A DNA stretch of 64,000 bases, taken from Mycolicibacterium confluentis. GTDB taxonomy: Bacteria; Actinomycetota; Actinomycetes; Mycobacteriales; Mycobacteriaceae. The notes below the pieces were generated by a model that was not told where the DNA came from, searched no databases, and saw only the letters and a list, made by a program, of their open reading frames with translations. The stretch covers positions 2,294,001 through 2,358,000 of the forward strand of contig NZ_AP022612.1 of NCBI RefSeq assembly GCF_010729895.1, read 5' to 3'. Shown here piece by piece: positions 7,952 through 17,299 of the stretch. Positions within the stretch are counted from its first letter, which is position 1, and the number at the start of each line of letters is the position of its first letter. The translations under genes and the position numbers were made by a program.

Positions 7952-10530
7952 CGGTTCGCCTCCTGCATCTGCGTCGAATTGGTGCGTCCGGTGTCCCACA
8001 GCGCGCGGTATCGGCCCGCCGTGGCCAGCAACTGCTCGTGGGTGCCGGACTCGGCGATCCGGCCCCGATCGAGCACAACGATCTGGTCGGCGTGGGTGAT
8101 GGTGTGCAGGCGGTGTGCGATCACCAGCACCGTGCGGTCCCGCGTCAGGCGGTTCAGCGCCTGCTGCACAAGGTATTCCGACTCGGGGTCGGCGAATGCC
8201 GTGGCCTCGTCGAGGATCAGCACGGGGGTGTCCGCGAGGATCGCGCGGGCGATCGTCAGCCGCTGCCGTTCGCCTCCTGACAGGCCTGAGGCCGCGCCGA
8301 GGACGGTGTCGTAGCCCTGCGGAAGACGCAGGATCCGCTCGTGGATCTGGGCGTCGCGGGCCGCGGCCTGGATCCGGTCGAGGCTCGCATCGGGGTCCGC
8401 GAGCGCGATGTTCTCGGCGACCGTGCCGTGCACCAGTTGGGTGTCCTGCAGGACGAATCCGATGCGGCGGTAGAGGTCGTCGGCCTCCAGCGTGCGGATG
8501 TCGGCGCCGTCGACGCGGATCGCGCCCGCGTCGACGTCGTGGAACCGTGCGAGCAGGGCGGCCAGCGTGGACTTGCCCGACCCGGACGGGCCCACCAGCG
8601 CGGTGATCGTGCCGGGTTCCAGGCGCAGCGTGACGTCGTCGATGACCGTCACGCCCGGCCGATAGGAGAACGTGACGTGGTCGAACTCGACGGTGCCGCG
8701 GGAGGCTTGGGCAACCTCACCGTCGTGCCGGGACAGTTCGGCCTCGTCGAGCGCGCCCTGGATGCGCCGGGCCGCGAGCATGCCGCCCTGGATCCCGCCC
8801 ACGCCGTAACCGATCCCCAGCAGGCGAGTACCGAACGTCGTGCCGAGGAAAAGGAACGGCAGCAGATTCACGGGGTCCATGTGGCCGCTCACGATCAGCG
8901 GGGTACCGACCGCGACGATGAGCCACAGGAAGGTCCCTGGCCGCGTGACCAGGTCCATCCACGTCTTCTTCCCGACGAACGGGCGCTGCCAGGTGACCAG
9001 AAAGTCGATGTACTCGTCGAGGCGGCGCCGGAAACTCGACGCGGCCGCGCCGCCGAAGATTCGGACCACGGGTTGCCCCTCGAGGTAGGCGCCCGCCTCG
9101 CCGCCCATCCGCTCGGTCCACCGCTGCGACTGCCCGATCTTGGCGGCCGATTGGAACGACATGTTCGACATCAGCAGCAGGGCCGCCAGGACAGGGACGA
9201 ACAGGACCAGTGCCAGTCGCCAATCGACGACGAACAGGTAGACGAGCACCGCGACGGGCGCGACGACCGCCGCCACCGCGTCGGGAATCGCGTGCGTGAC
9301 CAGATAGTGCAGTGCGAGCGTGTCGTCCTGCACGAGTTGTTTGATCGACCCCGACCCGCGCGCGGTGAACCAGCCCAGCGGCAGCCGCGAGAGCTTGGTC
9401 AGCAGGCGGGCGCGGACGTCGCGGGCGAAGCGGGCGTCGATCCAGTGCAGCCACAGCGTCAGCGCCGCCGCCAGGACCGTGCCCGTTCCGAGCAGCCCGA
9501 TCGCGGTCAGGCCCAGCGACCACAGCCGGCCCTCCTCGGCGCCGGTGAGCAGCAGTCGGGACAGCTCGACCAGCAGCACGAATGGGGCCAACTGCACCAG
9601 CGTGATGAGCGTCTGCAGCACGCCGGAGATGATCAGCGGGGTCTTGAGCGGGGCGAGCAGGCGGCCCGCGCCCTGCGCACGCCAACTGCCCTGGGCGGGG
9701 GACTTGGCGGCAGGGGCTTCCGGTGCCTCGGGTGTGGGCGCGGGTGTGGGCGCGGTTTCCGTGTCCGGAGCCTCGTCGCCGCGGCGCGACCCCATCGCGC
9801 GGCCCTCGGTCCAGTAGGCCTGCGGATGCATCTCGGATTTGGGGAAGCCGAATTCGTCGCGCAGTCGGGTGCGCAGGTGTTTCAGTGAGCCGGCCTCCGG
9901 CCCCATCCAAGCGTACCAGTTGGACCAGTCCCGCGACTCGACGGCCGCGGCGAACGAGGTGACGCCGTCGCGCGGCACCCAGTGCACGCGCAGGCGCGGG
10001 TGCTCGGCCAGCGGGATGAGCTGGTCGTTCTCGTCGTGCTGTTCGAGGTAGCACTCGATCGGCAGGTCGTCCGGGACCGCGCCGATGATGCCGCGGATCG
10101 CGGGGATCGAGGCCGAGTCGCCGATCAGCAGGTATCCGGCCGGACGGCCGTCCGGGTCGTCGGCGACGCTGAAACCGCGCGAGCCGAGGCTCACCACGGG
10201 GATGGAGTCGCCGGGTTTCGCGCTGCGCACCCAGGTCGACGCCGGGCCCGAGGGCTCGTGCAGCACCACGTCGATCGCGAAATGGCCCGTGTCCGGGTCC
10301 GCCTCCGACAGCGTGTACGCGCGCTGGAACTCGGTGTCGGAACCCTCGGGGTCGGGGAACCAGAACCGCAGCCACGCGGTTGGCTCGGCCACCGCATCGT
10401 GGAACACCGTCGGCGACACCATGCGGACCCGAAGGAAGTGCGGCGCCAGTTCGACGGTCTCGATCACCGTCGCCTCGTGGTCTCGTCCGCCGAATCCGCG
10501 CAGCATCACGCCCTGAAAACCGCGTGCCAT
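7948..10530 (-). CDS. irtA: IrtA, siderophore importer subunit with FAD siderophore-interaction domain
   Basis: 860 aa. Three parts: an N-terminal siderophore-interacting/flavin reductase domain (~1-240, [30 protein letters not shown]), an Ala/Pro-rich linker (~250-280), an exporter-type TMD (~290-570), and an ATPase ([30 protein letters not shown]). The flavin domain reduces the imported Fe(III) to release iron. The ATG at 10530 is preceded by a GGGAG Shine-Dalgarno. An IdeR-type box lies 59-77 bp upstream, so repression by iron is expected. The sequence closely follows M. smegmatis IrtA as I know it. Confidence 0.95.
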   Translation of the reverse strand: MARGFQGVMLRGFGGRDHEATVIETVELAPHFLRVRMVSPTVFHDAVAEPTAWLRFWFPDPEGSDTEFQRAYTLSEADPDTGHFAIDVVLHEPSGPASTWVRSAKPGDSIPVVSLGSRGFSVADDPDGRPAGYLLIGDSASIPAIRGIIGAVPDDLPIECYLEQHDENDQLIPLAEHPRLRVHWVPRDGVTSFAAAVESRDWSNWYAWMGPEAGSLKHLRTRLRDEFGFPKSEMHPQAYWTEGRAMGSRRGDEAPDTETAPTPAPTPEAPEAPAAKSPAQGSWRAQGAGRLLAPLKTPLIISGVLQTLITLVQLAPFVLLVELSRLLLTGAEEGRLWSLGLTAIGLLGTGTVLAAALTLWLHWIDARFARDVRARLLTKLSRLPLGWFTARGSGSIKQLVQDDTLALHYLVTHAIPDAVAAVVAPVAVLVYLFVVDWRLALVLFVPVLAALLLMSNMSFQSAAKIGQSQRWTERMGGEAGAYLEGQPVVRIFGGAAASSFRRRLDEYIDFLVTWQRPFVGKKTWMDLVTRPGTFLWLIVAVGTPLIVSGHMDPVNLLPFLFLGTTFGTRLLGIGYGVGGIQGGMLAARRIQGALDEAELSRHDGEVAQASRGTVEFDHVTFSYRPGVTVIDDVTLRLEPGTITALVGPSGSGKSTLAALLARFHDVDAGAIRVDGADIRTLEADDLYRRIGFVLQDTQLVHGTVAENIALADPDASLDRIQAAARDAQIHERILRLPQGYDTVLGAASGLSGGERQRLTIARAILADTPVLILDEATAFADPESEYLVQQALNRLTRDRTVLVIAHRLHTITHADQIVVLDRGRIAESGTHEQLLATAGRYRALWDTGRTNSTQMQEANR

Positions 10531-10588
10531 CTCCCGGTCCTCTCCCGCGACGCCCAGAGTGGCCGCGTCGTCATCGATCGACGAGGAC

Positions 10589-10607
10589 TAAGGTTAGCCT
10601 TAGTGAA
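10589..10607 (-). promoter_or_regulatory. IdeR iron box of irtA
   Basis: The palindromic core CTAAGGTTAGCCTTAG matches 14 of 19 positions of TTAGGTTAGGCTAACCTAA when read on the irtA strand. It lies in the 92-bp gap between the TPR gene and irtA, showing that irtAB has its own iron-repressed promoter. Confidence 0.85.
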
Positions 10608-10622
10608 GATGCGGTGGTGTGC

Positions 10623-12296
10623 TCAGCCCCGCGAGAGGGCCTCCACAGCGCACGCGCAGGACGCTTTGACCGGCACGTCGGCTCGGGCTTTGGCCAGATC
10701 CAACTGGCGTCCGATGATGTTCGCCTCGGCATCGCGGCCCAGCCGGCGCAGGCACTCGTGGTATCCGTGCAGGCTCCACAGGTTGCCCGGATGCTGGCAC
10801 GGTCGGCTCAGCGTCGGGTCCAGGCCCAGATCGGCCTCGTAGACCTTCGCGGCCTCTTCGGCGCGGTCCTGCTCGAGCAGCAGCGCCCCCAGGGCGTGCC
10901 GGGTGGGTTGCATCCAGCCCCACGGCTCGTCGTAGGGGAGCGAATCATCGAGTTCGATCGCGCGCCGCAGATGCGCGAAGGCGGCCTCGAAATCGCCTTC
11001 TCGGTAGGAGATCTCGCCGTCGAGCATGGCGGCTGCGACGGCCAGGATGTCGCGGCTGGTGTTGTTGAACAGGTATCGGCTCTCGGGGATGGTCTCGTAC
11101 GCGGCCGAGAAGGCGTCGCGCTCTGCTTGAGCTTGGGCCAGTTGGCCTTTCGCGGCGTGTGCCACACCCTTGCCGTAGTGCAGGGTGGCCGTGGTGGTGC
11201 AGTACAGCTGCGGGTCGGCGGGCAGCGGTTGAGCGATCAGCTCGTCCCACCGGCCGAACCGCACCAGGACGTGGGTGCGCAACGGGACAAACGCTTCGAG
11301 CCAGTCGGCCATCGGCGGTGACTCGATGGACAGCAGTTCCGGCGTCAACTGCTCGGCGAGTTCGTCGGCCGCCTCCAATGCCATGCGGGACTGCCCGCTG
11401 AACATCGCGGAGTAGACCACGAAGTGCAGGTCGTGGGCGCGGTAGAGCGAGTAGAAGTTCAGCGGGCCTTCGCGCTCGACGAACTTGCGGTCGGCGGCCA
11501 CCGCCGCCAGATTCGACTCCACGGCACTGCGATAGTCGCCGCACAGCACGTCGAGGTGTGTGGGCATGTGCTGCAGATGCCCGGCATCGGGGACCAGTCC
11601 CCGCAGCAGATCGGCTGCGGGAAGCGCGGTTTCGGGATGCGCCGACATCTCCATGGTGTGGATGTAGATGTGCAGCAGGCCCGGATGGGCGCGGCCCGCC
11701 TCGGTGGCCAGCGCGGCGTCGAGGATGCGTGTGGCCTCCACGACGCGTGATCCCGGGGCGGGTTCACCGGTGCTGATGTCCCACAGCGCCCACGCGGTGA
11801 CATTGACCAAAGCGTCGGCGGTCAGCGTCTGCACGTCGATGTCGTCCGGGTAGGCCTCGGCGAGCTCGGTCATGGCGTCGGCGTAGGCGCAGTGGCCAGC
11901 GGCCAGCGCCTCGGCATCGTCGGGGTCATCGGTGGGGAAGCGCCTGCTCAGTGCGTCGATAAGGCCGAGTTCGGCCGGCGTGGTCCGGCCATTGCGGGCC
12001 AGTGTCAACTCCATCCGCGCGCGGGCCAGCGAAGCTGCCAGGTCGACCGGGTCGAACGCGTCCCAGGCCTTGTTGTAATTGGGGCCCACCGAGTAGGCGA
12101 TGCCCCAGCGTGCGATCGCCAGGTCCTGATCCAGCGCCAGGGCCTGCTCGAAGCAGCGCACGGCCTCGTCGTGATTGAACGCGTAGGCCCACACCAGTCC
12201 TCGGTCGAACCACACCTGCGCCTGAGGCGACGGTGTGTCCACCTGACGGTGGTACGTGCCCAGGTCGTAGTAGTCGGCGTCCGGCTCCAGAGTCAC
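10623..12296 (-). CDS. Tetratricopeptide-repeat protein
   Basis: 557 aa, soluble. Repeated helical pairs are visible, for example the N-terminal unit QVWFDRGLVWAYAFNHDEAV then CFEQALALDQDLAIARWGIA, and C-terminal units around YREGDFEAAFAHLRRAIELD and LLEQDRAEEAAKVYEADLGL. No catalytic motif, signal peptide or membrane segment. TPR proteins scaffold protein-protein contacts; the partner is unknown. It lies upstream of irtA on the same strand, but the IdeR box between them suggests separate transcription. Confidence 0.75.
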   Translation of the reverse strand: MTLEPDADYYDLGTYHRQVDTPSPQAQVWFDRGLVWAYAFNHDEAVRCFEQALALDQDLAIARWGIAYSVGPNYNKAWDAFDPVDLAASLARARMELTLARNGRTTPAELGLIDALSRRFPTDDPDDAEALAAGHCAYADAMTELAEAYPDDIDVQTLTADALVNVTAWALWDISTGEPAPGSRVVEATRILDAALATEAGRAHPGLLHIYIHTMEMSAHPETALPAADLLRGLVPDAGHLQHMPTHLDVLCGDYRSAVESNLAAVAADRKFVEREGPLNFYSLYRAHDLHFVVYSAMFSGQSRMALEAADELAEQLTPELLSIESPPMADWLEAFVPLRTHVLVRFGRWDELIAQPLPADPQLYCTTTATLHYGKGVAHAAKGQLAQAQAERDAFSAAYETIPESRYLFNNTSRDILAVAAAMLDGEISYREGDFEAAFAHLRRAIELDDSLPYDEPWGWMQPTRHALGALLLEQDRAEEAAKVYEADLGLDPTLSRPCQHPGNLWSLHGYHECLRRLGRDAEANIIGRQLDLAKARADVPVKASCACAVEALSRG

Positions 12297-12349
12297 AGGC
12301 GAACTTTAGTCCCGCGAGCCGCCTTCGTCAGTCTTTCTCACCCGTCCCG

Positions 12350-12406
12350 CGAGGCTGTTGTTATCGAGGAATTATGCGAGTGGAGGCGTCGACAACTACA
12401 GGCTCG
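12350..12406. repeat. Palindromic element, copy A (3' side of the DUF559 gene)
   Basis: Left arm CGAGGCTGTTGTTATCGAG (12350-12368), 19-nt loop, right arm GTCGACAACTACAGGCTCG (12388-12406); 15 of 19 arm positions pair. It has the same 19-19-19 geometry and loop core (TGCGAG) as copies B and C on the other side of the DUF559 gene, and ends 9 bp before that gene's stop. Confidence 0.8.
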
Positions 12407-12415
12407 AGGGGCGGA

Positions 12416-13273
12416 TTACGGCTTGCCGTCCCACCCGCGGGCCAGCAGTGCCCGTCGCGCTCGCTCCACGGTCTCGTCGTCGTTGTCCTCTTTGAACACC
12501 CGCAGCACCTTCCAACCGAGTTGTGCGAGCTTCGGGAGCACCCGCTGATCCTTCAGATACTGCGCCCGGTCGGTCTGGTGCTGCACGCCGTCGTACTCCA
12601 CGGCCACCATGTACTTCTCCCACCCCATGTCGAGCATGCGCAGCACCCAGCCCCGTTCCGTTACCGCCGGGACCTGCGTGGCCGGGCGCGGCAACCCGCC
12701 ATCGATGAGCTTCAACCGGATCCGTGATTCGGGCGGTGACGCGGCGCCGCCGTCGACCAGCGGAAGCAGTTCACGAGCTTGGCGGACACCGCGTGCACCT
12801 CGATAGCGCCGCGTGAGTTCCATGGCGGCGTCGATCTCGAACCCTGTCGCGGCCTTCAATGCGTCGAGACGAGCGATCGCTGTGTACCTGTTCCGGATGT
12901 GCCGTGCCAGGTCGAATGCGGTGCGCTCGGGTGTGGTGACGGTGACGCAGTCGAGCACCGTGATTTCGTCGGGGGCGGTCCGCTCATCGCGTGCCACGAT
13001 GCCCGCGGGTGGTCGGGTGTTGTCCCAGATCATCTCGACGTCGATGTCCTCGGCGATCCACCGCGCTCCATACAGGGCCGCGGCGGCCTGGCCCGCGACC
13101 ACACCTCTGCGGTGGGTGCGCAGCCACGCGCCGTCGATGCGCTCCTCCAGATTGAGCGAGTATCCCTTGGGGACGTAGATGTTTCGTTGTACGCGCCGAT
13201 ACCACCGGCGGAGCTCATATTCGGTGACCGTACCGGCGGCGAGGGCCTGAGTGCCGACGATGAGCTTGCGCAT
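12416..13273 (-). CDS. DUF559-type (Vsr-like) nuclease fold protein with AbiEi-like N-terminus
   Basis: 285 aa from ATG 13273. The N-terminus (~1-80) looks like the winged-helix 'AbiEi antitoxin' module common in actinobacteria (RRWYRRVQRNIYVPKG, then AGQAAAALYGARW). The C-terminus (~190-280) has the DUF559 PD-(D/E)XK-like pattern: SPPESRIR, an Asp in MLDMGWEKY, then VAVEYDGVQH and a terminal GWKVLRVFKED strand-helix. There is no paired toxin gene next to it, so a toxin-antitoxin role is not supported. It is bracketed by three copies of a palindromic element. Function unknown; a DNA-processing role is inferred. Confidence 0.7.
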   Translation of the reverse strand: MRKLIVGTQALAAGTVTEYELRRWYRRVQRNIYVPKGYSLNLEERIDGAWLRTHRRGVVAGQAAAALYGARWIAEDIDVEMIWDNTRPPAGIVARDERTAPDEITVLDCVTVTTPERTAFDLARHIRNRYTAIARLDALKAATGFEIDAAMELTRRYRGARGVRQARELLPLVDGGAASPPESRIRLKLIDGGLPRPATQVPAVTERGWVLRMLDMGWEKYMVAVEYDGVQHQTDRAQYLKDQRVLPKLAQLGWKVLRVFKEDNDDETVERARRALLARGWDGKP

Positions 13274-13328
13274 CTGCGCATCGTGGCACCGGCACCCAAA
13301 ACCCACCGTCGCCCATCCCCAGGCCCCG

Positions 13329-13385
13329 CGAGGCTGTAGTCACCGAGCGTTTGTGCGAGTGGAGGTGTCGATAACTGCAGCCTGG
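13329..13385. repeat. Palindromic element, copy B
   Basis: Left arm CGAGGCTGTAGTCACCGAG (13329-13347), loop 13348-13366, right arm GTCGATAACTGCAGCCTGG (13367-13385); 14 of 19 arm positions pair. Its first ~33 bases are identical to copy C, 70 bp further on. Confidence 0.8.
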
Positions 13386-13398
13386 GGGCGACGTGCCG

Positions 13399-13455
13399 CG
13401 AGGCTGTAGTCACCGAGCGTTTGTGCGAGAAGGGGCCTCGATAACTACAGGCTCG
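13399..13455. repeat. Palindromic element, copy C
   Basis: Left arm CGAGGCTGTAGTCACCGAG (13399-13417), loop 13418-13436, right arm CTCGATAACTACAGGCTCG (13437-13455); 16 of 19 arm positions pair, the best hairpin of the three. It lies between the permease stop and the DUF559 start. Confidence 0.8.
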
Positions 13456-13492
13456 GCGGGAAAAGGGTGGGGCTCCGGAAGAAGCCCCCTCC

Positions 13493-15100
13493 TCAGTGCC
13501 CCGCGACGATGTCGGCCTCGTCCAGTTCCTCGGGGTCGGCGGGGGTCTTACCGCCGGGCAGAAACCAGTACGCGATGCATGCCAGGCCGAAGAACACATA
13601 ACCGAGTGCCACCGAGGGATTGGCCGCCCACGTCACCTCGGGCGCATGGATGAGCCCGATGAACGACAGCACCGCACCGACGGCCGAAGCGAGGGCAGCG
13701 TAGAGGAACTTCTTGTCCAGGATGAAGGTGACCATGGTGCCCAGGATCAGGCCGACCAGAATCGCGCCCTCGCCAAGGGTTTTCAGGCCCTCATAGACCA
13801 CACCGGCGCCGCCCAGGGCCTCCATGCCCACCTCGGCCGCTGACGTGCCCGCCGCGTTGAGCGCATTGTCGATCTGCGTCTTGGCCCATTCGGCCAGGTT
13901 GGGCAGCAGCGCGGCGACCACGGCGATCGCGTGCAGGCGTGGCACGGCCTGGAACGCCTGAGCTCCGATCAGCAGACCGATGTAGAGCAGGATCGGCACG
14001 ATTGCTGGCGTCGGAAGCAGTGAGGCGAGCACCCCGAACAGCCCGAGAAAGCAGAACAGCCCGATCACCAGGCCGCTGGCCAGCGAGTAGCCCGCGCGCC
14101 CGCCGGCGTCCTTCCAGCCGGGGTGCCCGATGTAGACCGCGGGCGGGAACGGCGACCCGAACGCCGATCCGACGACGGCACCGGCCCCGTCGGCCAGCAG
14201 CACGCTGCGCAGGTTGTAGTTGTCGCCCGCGGCCGCGGCGCTCTCGACGTTGCTCATGGCCTCGGTGAAGTTGTACACGCCCAAGGGGATTGCGGTGCCC
14301 AGCAGCGGGGCCAGATTGGACAGGCCCGAGAACAGCAGATCGAGTCGCAGGTCCGGGATGCCGATGGCGATGTCGGACACCGCCTGGCCGACGTCGGGTG
14401 CAGACATGTACCCGCCAATCCACCCGATGGCGGTGCCGACGAGCAGTGCGGCCAGGCCGACCGGAATCCCGAACGGAAGTTTCACGTCGGTGAAGAAGCC
14501 GATCAGGATGATCGCGAGCACGGGCAGGCCGATCCAGGCCACCTCCCACATCTGGGCCGCGGGTCGCATCGAGATGAACGTGATGGAGATGCCGGCCAGC
14601 GTGCCGAGCATCGCCGCGCGCGGCGTGAGCTTACGGATGTAGGGGCCGACGAAGGCGCCGATCATCACGATCACGCCGATCATGAATGCCCACGCCAGGC
14701 CGGCGGTCCAGGCCTGGATGGCGTCGTCGGTGTTGAGGTACACCGGCAGCATGACGACGAACACCACGATGAACATGTGCGGCACGGACGGCCCATACGG
14801 CAATGCCGTGACATCCGTTCGGTTCTCGCGCCGCGCGAGTCGTCGCGCCAGGAAGGTGTAGTAGAGGTTGCCCAGGACCAGTGCCACACCGAGAGCGGGC
14901 AGCACCGTGCCCAGCACATCCCCGGCGGGGACGCCGACGACGCCGATCATCAGGCCGGTCAGTGTCAGGACGTTGACCAGGATGTTGAATCCGAGGCCGA
15001 AGAAGGCGTTGGTGTCACCCCGTGTCCACCAGGGGATCGACAATCGCGCTGGACTCTCGGACGGGGGGTCGGCGGGCGTGGTGGTGGTCTCGGTGCTCAT
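13493..15100 (-). CDS. NCS2-family nucleobase/ureide permease
   Basis: About 535 aa; ATG 15100 preferred because AGGA sits ~6 nt upstream (a GTG lies 3 nt earlier). About 12-14 membrane segments; the start (WWTRGDTNAFFGLGFNILVN) and TALPYGPSVPHMF resemble the xanthine/uracil/AzgA-like permease group. It would import a nitrogen-rich ring or ureide by proton symport. It is the last gene of a minus-strand operon, 11 bp after the isochorismatase-fold hydrolase, so its cargo is probably that pathway's substrate. The specificity is inferred only. Confidence 0.8.
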   Translation of the reverse strand: MSTETTTTPADPPSESPARLSIPWWTRGDTNAFFGLGFNILVNVLTLTGLMIGVVGVPAGDVLGTVLPALGVALVLGNLYYTFLARRLARRENRTDVTALPYGPSVPHMFIVVFVVMLPVYLNTDDAIQAWTAGLAWAFMIGVIVMIGAFVGPYIRKLTPRAAMLGTLAGISITFISMRPAAQMWEVAWIGLPVLAIILIGFFTDVKLPFGIPVGLAALLVGTAIGWIGGYMSAPDVGQAVSDIAIGIPDLRLDLLFSGLSNLAPLLGTAIPLGVYNFTEAMSNVESAAAAGDNYNLRSVLLADGAGAVVGSAFGSPFPPAVYIGHPGWKDAGGRAGYSLASGLVIGLFCFLGLFGVLASLLPTPAIVPILLYIGLLIGAQAFQAVPRLHAIAVVAALLPNLAEWAKTQIDNALNAAGTSAAEVGMEALGGAGVVYEGLKTLGEGAILVGLILGTMVTFILDKKFLYAALASAVGAVLSFIGLIHAPEVTWAANPSVALGYVFFGLACIAYWFLPGGKTPADPEELDEADIVAGH

Positions 15101-15111
15101 CACGGGTCCTT

Positions 15112-15804
15112 TCAGGCGGCGCTGACGGCGAGGATTGTGAGGGCTGGGATCACGGACGCGCTGTCGGCCACCCAGCCGAAGATGCCGCCCTGCGCGGCGA
15201 TCATCTCCAGGCCAACGCGCTGAAATTCAGGGAAATACGAACCGACGCAGTCGGATACGACGAGGCATTCGTAGCCGCGGTCGTTGGCCTCCCGGGTGGT
15301 GGTGTGCACGCAGACCTCGGTGGTGACACCGGTGACGAGCAGTTGGGTGATGCCGGCCGCGGTCAGGATGTCCTGCAGTTCGGTGGCGTAGAACGCACCC
15401 TTGCCCGGTTTGTCGATCACCACCTCGCCGTCGATGGGCGCCAGTTCGTCGACGATGTCGTGGCCGTACTCGCCGCGGATCAGGATGCGGCCGTACTTCC
15501 CGTCGTCGCCGATGCGTTTCGATGGGGCGCCACGGGTGAGCTTGGCCGGCGGGCAGTCCGACAGGTCCGGCTCATGGCCCTCTCGGGTGTGGATCACCAT
15601 GATTCCGGCGTCCCGGGCGGCCGCGATGAGGGCCGCCAGCGGTGGCACCACCTTGAGCAGTTGGCCGACGTCGTTACCCAGGCTTTCACCGAATCCGCCG
15701 GGCAGCAGGAAGTCTCGCTGCATGTCGATCACGATGAGGGCGGTCCGGCCCGCGATCAGCGGGTACGGGGACGGTGCGGCGGGAATCTCGGTGGTCTCTG
15801 TCAT
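15112..15804 (-). CDS. Isochorismatase-fold amidohydrolase, biuret-hydrolase-like
   Basis: 230 aa. Cysteine hydrolase triad: D27 (VIDMQRDF), K135 (DKPGKGAF), C165 ([10 protein letters not shown]). Segments such as [27 protein letters not shown] and [14 protein letters not shown] closely resemble rhizobial biuret amidohydrolase (BiuH). BiuH converts biuret to allophanate and ammonia. The adjacent gene encodes an allophanate-hydrolase-like amidase, which supports this reading; ureidoacrylate hydrolase (RutB) is the main alternative. ATG overlaps the amidase stop (ATGA). Confidence 0.75.
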   Translation of the reverse strand: MTETTEIPAAPSPYPLIAGRTALIVIDMQRDFLLPGGFGESLGNDVGQLLKVVPPLAALIAAARDAGIMVIHTREGHEPDLSDCPPAKLTRGAPSKRIGDDGKYGRILIRGEYGHDIVDELAPIDGEVVIDKPGKGAFYATELQDILTAAGITQLLVTGVTTEVCVHTTTREANDRGYECLVVSDCVGSYFPEFQRVGLEMIAAQGGIFGWVADSASVIPALTILAVSAA

Positions 15805-17216
15805 GAGTGCTCCTCGGGGACGGCGAAGGTGAGATCTGCTGCGGGCGTGTCGAGTCGGGTGGCCTCGCGTGGTTCGTCGAGAATCCGGGCGGCCAGGTGC
15901 AGTGCCGCGTCGTCGCGCTGGGCCGCGGACAGCACGGTGACGCTGTGGGGGCGACCGCCCGTGGTGGTGCCGACGGGGATGGCCACACCGAGGAGGTCGA
16001 GCAGATTGCCGAAGTGCGTGTAGTGGCCCAGGGTGGTGTTCGTGGCGATGGGTGCGGCGACCACCTCGTCGACGGTGAACGTCGTGCCGATCGTGGGCAC
16101 CACCAGGACGTCGATGTCGCGCCAGACCCGGCCGACTTGGGCGCGCAGTTCCTGGAGGCGCTGCAGGGCGGCGAACGCGTCGACCGCGCTGTACTTCTCC
16201 CCGCTGCGCAGGATGTCGCGCACGACGGGATGGATCGAATCGGGTTGGGCGGCCAGGAACTCGCCGAACACCACGAGGCGCTCGGCCACCCATGGCCCCT
16301 GATAGAGCAGTTCACCCGCGGCCAGGAACGGCGCGAGGGACACCTCCACGGTGTCGGCCTGGCCGGTCAGTCGCTCCCGGAAGGCCAGATGGGCTCGACG
16401 CATGTCGTCGTCGCCGAAGAACTCCAACTCGTCGACCGCGGGCAGGCCCACCGTGAGCGGGTGTCCGGAGTGCCGCGGTCCGCGGTCCCGCGACCATGGG
16501 TCGGCGTCGTCACGCGCGGCCATCACGTCGAACACACGATCCACGTCGTCGATGCAGGACGCCATCATCGTGATGCAGTCCAGGGACTTACATGCCGGGA
16601 CCAGACCGACTGTGCTGATCAGTCCGCGCGATGGTTTGAAGCCGATCACGCCGTTGAGTGCTGCCGGCACTCGGCCGGATCCGGCGGTGTCGGTCGCGAC
16701 GGCGAACGGAACCTGCCCGAGTGCGACGGCCAGCGCCGAACCCGAACTTGACCCGCCGGAGATCATGTCGCCGCCGAACACGCTGCGCGGCACGGTGTAT
16801 GGCGTGCGGGTGCCGTTCAGACCGGTGGCGAACTGATCCAGGTTGGTCTTGCCGACGTACAGCGCCCCCGCGTCGAGCAGGTGCTGGACCGCGGGAGCGG
16901 TGTGCGTAGCGATGTAGCTGTAGTCCGGGCACGACAACGTCGTGGGCACGCCTGCGACGTCGATGCTGTCCTTGACGCCGAACGGCACGCCGTACAACGG
17001 GAGGGTGCGGGCGTCGGGACGGCGTTCGATCTCCGCCGCGGCTGCCAGCAGATCCTCGCGCGGAACGGTCGACAGCCATGTCCCGTCGTCGCCGCGGGCC
17101 GCGATCGCGTCGGCGACGCGGGCTGCGGTCTTGGTCGGCGAGCCGGTGCCGCCGGCGTGTGAATCCAGGATCTCCGCAATCGACGGACCCAGATTGGGCC
17201 CTGACACAACTCCCAT
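15801..17216 (-). CDS. Amidase, AtzF/allophanate-hydrolase-like, without the C-terminal domain
   Basis: 471 aa. Amidase-signature triad: K82 (FGVKDSIDV), cis-Ser at 156/157 ([10 protein letters not shown]) and nucleophile S180 ([10 protein letters not shown]). The stretch [20 protein letters not shown] followed by [17 protein letters not shown] is typical of allophanate hydrolases, which split allophanate into ammonia and CO2. AtzF enzymes are about 600 aa; the C-terminal domain is missing here, so the product may be released differently or the substrate may vary. ATG 17216 has almost no leader: a perfect inverted repeat begins 3 nt upstream. Confidence 0.75.
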   Translation of the reverse strand: MGVVSGPNLGPSIAEILDSHAGGTGSPTKTAARVADAIAARGDDGTWLSTVPREDLLAAAAEIERRPDARTLPLYGVPFGVKDSIDVAGVPTTLSCPDYSYIATHTAPAVQHLLDAGALYVGKTNLDQFATGLNGTRTPYTVPRSVFGGDMISGGSSSGSALAVALGQVPFAVATDTAGSGRVPAALNGVIGFKPSRGLISTVGLVPACKSLDCITMMASCIDDVDRVFDVMAARDDADPWSRDRGPRHSGHPLTVGLPAVDELEFFGDDDMRRAHLAFRERLTGQADTVEVSLAPFLAAGELLYQGPWVAERLVVFGEFLAAQPDSIHPVVRDILRSGEKYSAVDAFAALQRLQELRAQVGRVWRDIDVLVVPTIGTTFTVDEVVAAPIATNTTLGHYTHFGNLLDLLGVAIPVGTTTGGRPHSVTVLSAAQRDDAALHLAARILDEPREATRLDTPAADLTFAVPEEHS

Positions 17217-17218
17217 AA

Positions 17219-17235
17219 CTGTCGATTGTCGACAG
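17219..17235. promoter_or_regulatory. Probable GntR operator of the ureide operon
   Basis: CTGTCGATTGTCGACAG is a perfect 7-bp inverted repeat with a 3-nt centre, directly before the amidase ATG. It overlaps a GACAAT element that could be the -10 of a near-leaderless promoter. The GntR gene lies just upstream in the same orientation. Confidence 0.55.
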
Positions 17236-17299
17236 AATCATGGCAGTCGCGCGTCGCCTGTGTGTCGATCGTGTAAGCAGGTCTGCGCAGGTCAGGAGG

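Noticed and set aside
5885..8314. 809-codon open frame on the plus strand, antisense to the deaminase and irtAB
   Set aside because: Low-complexity Arg/Gln/Asp/Gly composition typical of a GC-rich shadow frame; the opposite strand encodes clear ABC motifs.
10527..10574. Upstream ORF in front of irtA starting at ATG 10574
   Set aside because: No ribosome site, and the frame overlaps irtA without a coupling-type stop; chance occurrence is likely.
12416..13273. Type IV toxin-antitoxin module
   Set aside because: Only the AbiEi-like half with a nuclease-like tail is present; no adjacent AbiEii-like nucleotidyltransferase.
13329..13455. Minimal CRISPR or attachment site from the paired repeats
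   Set aside because: Only two units, each itself a hairpin, with a third copy across the gene and no integrase or cas gene.
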